In this document: positions 61,525 through 64,000 of the stretch, in pieces
Layout of the letters: each line of letters opens with the position of its first letter
Numbering within the stretch: the first letter of the stretch is position 1
DNA from: Zobellella taiwanensis
GTDB taxonomy: Bacteria > Pseudomonadota > Gammaproteobacteria > Enterobacterales > Aeromonadaceae
NCBI RefSeq assembly: GCF_003012795.1
Contig: NZ_PXYH01000001.1
Location: 248,001 to 312,000 of the forward strand
Reading direction: 5' to 3'
Length of the DNA: 64,000 nucleotides
Position numbers and translations under genes: made by a program
Notes under the pieces: model-generated
The model's database searches: none
Told to the model about the DNA's origin: nothing
Seen by the model: only the letters and a program-made list of their open reading frames with translations

Positions 61525-64000
61525 TCACGACTCACGGCGAGCCCCCAGCACCAGCATGCAGGGGGTGAGCAGCAGGGTCAGCAGGGTGGCAAAGCTCAGG
61601 CCGCCGGCAATGGCGCTGGACAGCTGGGTCCACCACTGGGTGGAGGGCGCCCCCAGCCCCAGGCTGGGGGTCAGCAGATCCACGTTCACCCCCAGCACCA
61701 TGGGCATCAGCCCCAGTACCGTGGTGACGGCGGTGAGCAGCACCGGGCGCAGGCGCAGGCAGCCGGTTTCCAGCGCCGCCTCAACCGGCGCCATGCCCTC
61801 GGCCCGCAGCTGGTTGTAGGTGTCGATCAGCACGATATTGTTGTTCACCACTATGCCCGCCAGGGCGATGATGCCCATGCCCACCATGACGATGCCGAAG
61901 GACTGACCGTTAAGCAAAAGCCCCATCAGCACCCCGGCGGTGGAAAAGACGATGGCCGACAGCACCAGGGCGGTCTGGTACAGGCTGTTGAACTGGGTCA
62001 CCAGGATCAGCGTCATCAGCAGCAGGGCCACGCCGAACGCGGTGGTGAGAAACTGCCCCGCCTCGCGCTGATCCGCGTCCTCTCCGGCCACCCGCAGGCC
62101 AACGCCCTCGGGCAGTTCGACCCCGCTGTTGCGCAACGCCGCCAGCCGCTCGTCCAGGCGGAACCCTTCGGCAATGTCGGCCTGCAGGGTGATGGTGCGC
62201 CGCCCGTCCACCCGGTTGAGGGTGCCGATGTTGGGCGCCGGGCTCAGGGTCACGAAATGGCTGAGCGGCACCTGGCCGCGTGCCGTGTGCAGGGTCAGCA
62301 GCGATAGCTGATCGAAGGAACGAAAGCGCTCGGGCAGACGCACCCGGATGTCCACCTCGTCGCTGGCGTCCTCGGGGCGATAACTGGCGAGCTTCAGGCC
62401 ATTGGTCACCAGTTGCACCGCATTGCCCACGCTCAGCACGTCGGCGCCCAGGCGGGCGGCGGCTTCCCTGTCCACCTCCAGCCGCCACTCAATGCCCGGC
62501 AGGGAGCGGTTGTCCTCGATGTCGACAAAGCCCCCCAGGGCCGCCATGGCAGCGCGCAGGCGCTCGGTGGCCAGCGCCAGGGCACCCTCGTCGCCGCCCC
62601 ACAGTTGCAGCTCTACCGGCTTGCCGCCGGTCGGGCCCATCTGCTGTTCGCGAAACTCCAGCACCACGCCGGGAATGTCCCGGGTCAGCCCGGCCATGGT
62701 GTCCTTGATGGCGCCGGCCGGGCGGCGCCGGTGCCAGTCGGTGAACTGGAACTGCAACACCCCGATGACATCGTTGCCGAGCTGGTTGTCGGGCATGGCG
62801 AAGCTGCGGGCATAGAGCGCCTTCACCTCGCTCAGCCCGAGCAGGCGCCGCTCCACCTCGCGCAAGATGGCGTCCTTCTCGTATACCGACAGATCGCCCC
62901 GGGCGCGCACCTGCAACTGGGCGCTGTCGGGCTCGATGGCGGGGAAAAACTCCACCCCGTGGTTAAAGCGGGCATAGCCGGCATAGATAAGTCCAATCAG
63001 CACCAGGGTCGCGGCCAGGGTCAGTCCGGGCCGGCGCAGCAGCCGGCCGAGCACGGCCCGGTACAACGCCAGGCCGGGCACCGTCACCGGCGCGTTGTAG
63101 CGGGGCCGGTGGCGGCTCACCGCCCCCATGGTGGGCAGGAAAATCAGCGCCATCGCCAGCGAGGCCAGCAGGCAGATAATGACGGTGGCGGGCAGGTATT
63201 TCATGAACTCCCCCACCACCCCGGGCCAGAACAACAGCGGCACAAACACCACCAGGGTGGTGGCGGTGGAGGCGATCACCGGCCAGCTCATGCGGTGGGC
63301 GGCATTGACCCAGGCCTGGGCCGGGGTCTGGCCGTCGTGCAGGTGGCGGTCGGCCAGCTCCGACACCACGATGGCGCCGTCCACCAGCATGCCGGCCACC
63401 AGGATCAGCGCGAACAGCACTATGATGTTCATGGTGAAGCCGATGACCCAGATCAGCATGATACCGGCCAGAAACGCCCCCGGTATGGTCAGCCCCACCA
63501 TCACCGCCGAGCGCGGCCCCATGGTGGCCAGGATCAGCACCAGCACCAGCACCACGGCGGTGAGCACATTGTTGAGCAGATCCGACAGCATGGTTTCTAT
63601 CTGGGTCGACTGATCCATGATGTAGTTGATGGCCACCCCTTCCGGCAGTTGCCCGGCGGCCTGCTCCAGCAGCGCCTTGACCTGGGCAATGGTATTGATG
63701 ATGTTGGCCCCGGCGCGCTTGCTTACCTCCAGCACCACCCCGGGCTCGCCGTTGATGCGGGCGAAGCCGGCGGGATCCTTGAAGGTACGGCGGATGCTGG
63801 CCACGTCGCCGAAGGTAACCACCCGGTCGCCGTCCACCTTGATGGGCAGCCCGAGCACATCGTCCAGGCTCTCGATCACCCCCGGCACCTTCACCGCCAG
63901 CCGGCCGGCGCCGGTATCCAGGCTGCCGGCGGCCACCAGCCGGTTGTTGCGCGACACCAGGTTGAACAGCTGGCTGTAGTCGATGCCGTAGCTGTCGAGC
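61525..64000 (-). CDS. RND-family efflux permease (HAE1/AcrB-like), 5' end beyond window
   Basis: The visible 824 codons cover the C-terminal four-fifths of a resistance-nodulation-division permease. The frame stays open to the right edge (LDSYGIDYSQLFNLVSRNNR upstream of the first internal Met). Membrane segment 4 has GMLVDGAIVVSELADRHLHD, with the proton-relay aspartate; a second periplasmic docking domain and the last helices (VNNNIVLIDTYNQLRAEGMA, LTAVTTVLGLMPMVLG) follow. It pumps drugs, detergents or other hydrophobic compounds out with proton influx. Its adaptor gene would be expected upstream, outside the window. Confidence 0.92.
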   Translation of the reverse strand, partial: LDSYGIDYSQLFNLVSRNNRLVAAGSLDTGAGRLAVKVPGVIESLDDVLGLPIKVDGDRVVTFGDVASIRRTFKDPAGFARINGEPGVVLEVSKRAGANIINTIAQVKALLEQAAGQLPEGVAINYIMDQSTQIETMLSDLLNNVLTAVVLVLVLILATMGPRSAVMVGLTIPGAFLAGIMLIWVIGFTMNIIVLFALILVAGMLVDGAIVVSELADRHLHDGQTPAQAWVNAAHRMSWPVIASTATTLVVFVPLLFWPGVVGEFMKYLPATVIICLLASLAMALIFLPTMGAVSRHRPRYNAPVTVPGLALYRAVLGRLLRRPGLTLAATLVLIGLIYAGYARFNHGVEFFPAIEPDSAQLQVRARGDLSVYEKDAILREVERRLLGLSEVKALYARSFAMPDNQLGNDVIGVLQFQFTDWHRRRPAGAIKDTMAGLTRDIPGVVLEFREQQMGPTGGKPVELQLWGGDEGALALATERLRAAMAALGGFVDIEDNRSLPGIEWRLEVDREAAARLGADVLSVGNAVQLVTNGLKLASYRPEDASDEVDIRVRLPERFRSFDQLSLLTLHTARGQVPLSHFVTLSPAPNIGTLNRVDGRRTITLQADIAEGFRLDERLAALRNSGVELPEGVGLRVAGEDADQREAGQFLTTAFGVALLLMTLILVTQFNSLYQTALVLSAIVFSTAGVLMGLLLNGQSFGIVMVGMGIIALAGIVVNNNIVLIDTYNQLRAEGMAPVEAALETGCLRLRPVLLTAVTTVLGLMPMVLGVNVDLLTPSLGLGAPSTQWWTQLSSAIAGGLSFATLLTLLLTPCMLVLGARRES

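Overview
The window is GC-rich gammaproteobacterial chromosome. Gene content fits a marine or halotolerant member of the Aeromonadaceae such as Zobellella, Oceanimonas or Oceanisphaera: enterobacterial-type mal genes with MalT, ppsA/ppsR, queCDE, and MetJ, PhoB and CRP type sites. This assignment is an inference from style; no rRNA or other decisive marker is present. Both edges cut genes: a YfcC-type carrier on the left and an RND efflux permease on the right.

Positions 1-10 kb hold housekeeping genes: the cut carrier, an alpha/beta hydrolase overlapping a MetQ-like binding protein with a MetJ operator, the queC-queD-queE operon (preQ0 synthesis), divergent ppsA and ppsR (PEP synthase and its regulator), and a xanthine/uracil-type permease.

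Positions 10-50 kb are an unusually dense maltodextrin and alpha-glucoside locus with three ABC importers. System 1 is the classic MalT/CRP type: malEFG diverges from malK-lamB-malM, followed by malT, with four MalT boxes and two CRP boxes between the arms. It has an extra gene directly coupled to malK: a shrunken GH13 protein that has lost the catalytic core. After ovoA (ovothiol synthesis) comes system 2: malE2-malF2-malG2 plus a GlgX-like gene, diverging from malK2 and an alpha-glucosidase. Its promoter region carries LacI-type operators (core AAAGCGCTTT). The same operator recurs before a secreted alpha-amylase, before the LacI-family regulator gene itself, before a stand-alone PTS EIIB domain gene and before a LysR gene, which outlines a local regulon. 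Glucokinase, maltose O-acetyltransferase, two further GH13 glucosidases and a GH4 glycosidase complete the catabolic set. No malP/malQ pair is present, so breakdown here looks hydrolytic, with free glucose phosphorylated by Glk.

System 3 (about 44-49 kb) looks decayed in its transporter genes only. The binding-protein gene has a frameshift inside the signal peptide, the two permease genes appear collapsed into one MalF-MalG chimera, and its MalK lacks the ABC signature motif. Just beyond it, two 5'-truncated genes (an EIIB remnant and a PQQ-type sugar dehydrogenase) meet head to head at an apparent deletion scar.

Positions 51-64 kb are mixed: ytoQ, a periplasmic rhodanese, a NhaP2-type antiporter, cobO and cobQ, a Na/phosphate symporter behind two PhoB boxes, a YfeH-type transporter with a divergent AraC regulator, an Lrp-family regulator divergent from a cysteine desulfhydrase, and the cut RND pump.

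Two repeat families lie between genes. One is a hairpin element of about 104 bp with three clear copies whose stems differ in sequence but stay paired. The other is a MITE-like element of about 165 bp with two copies and a 30-bp solo remnant. No tRNA, rRNA, CRISPR array or insertion sequence was seen.
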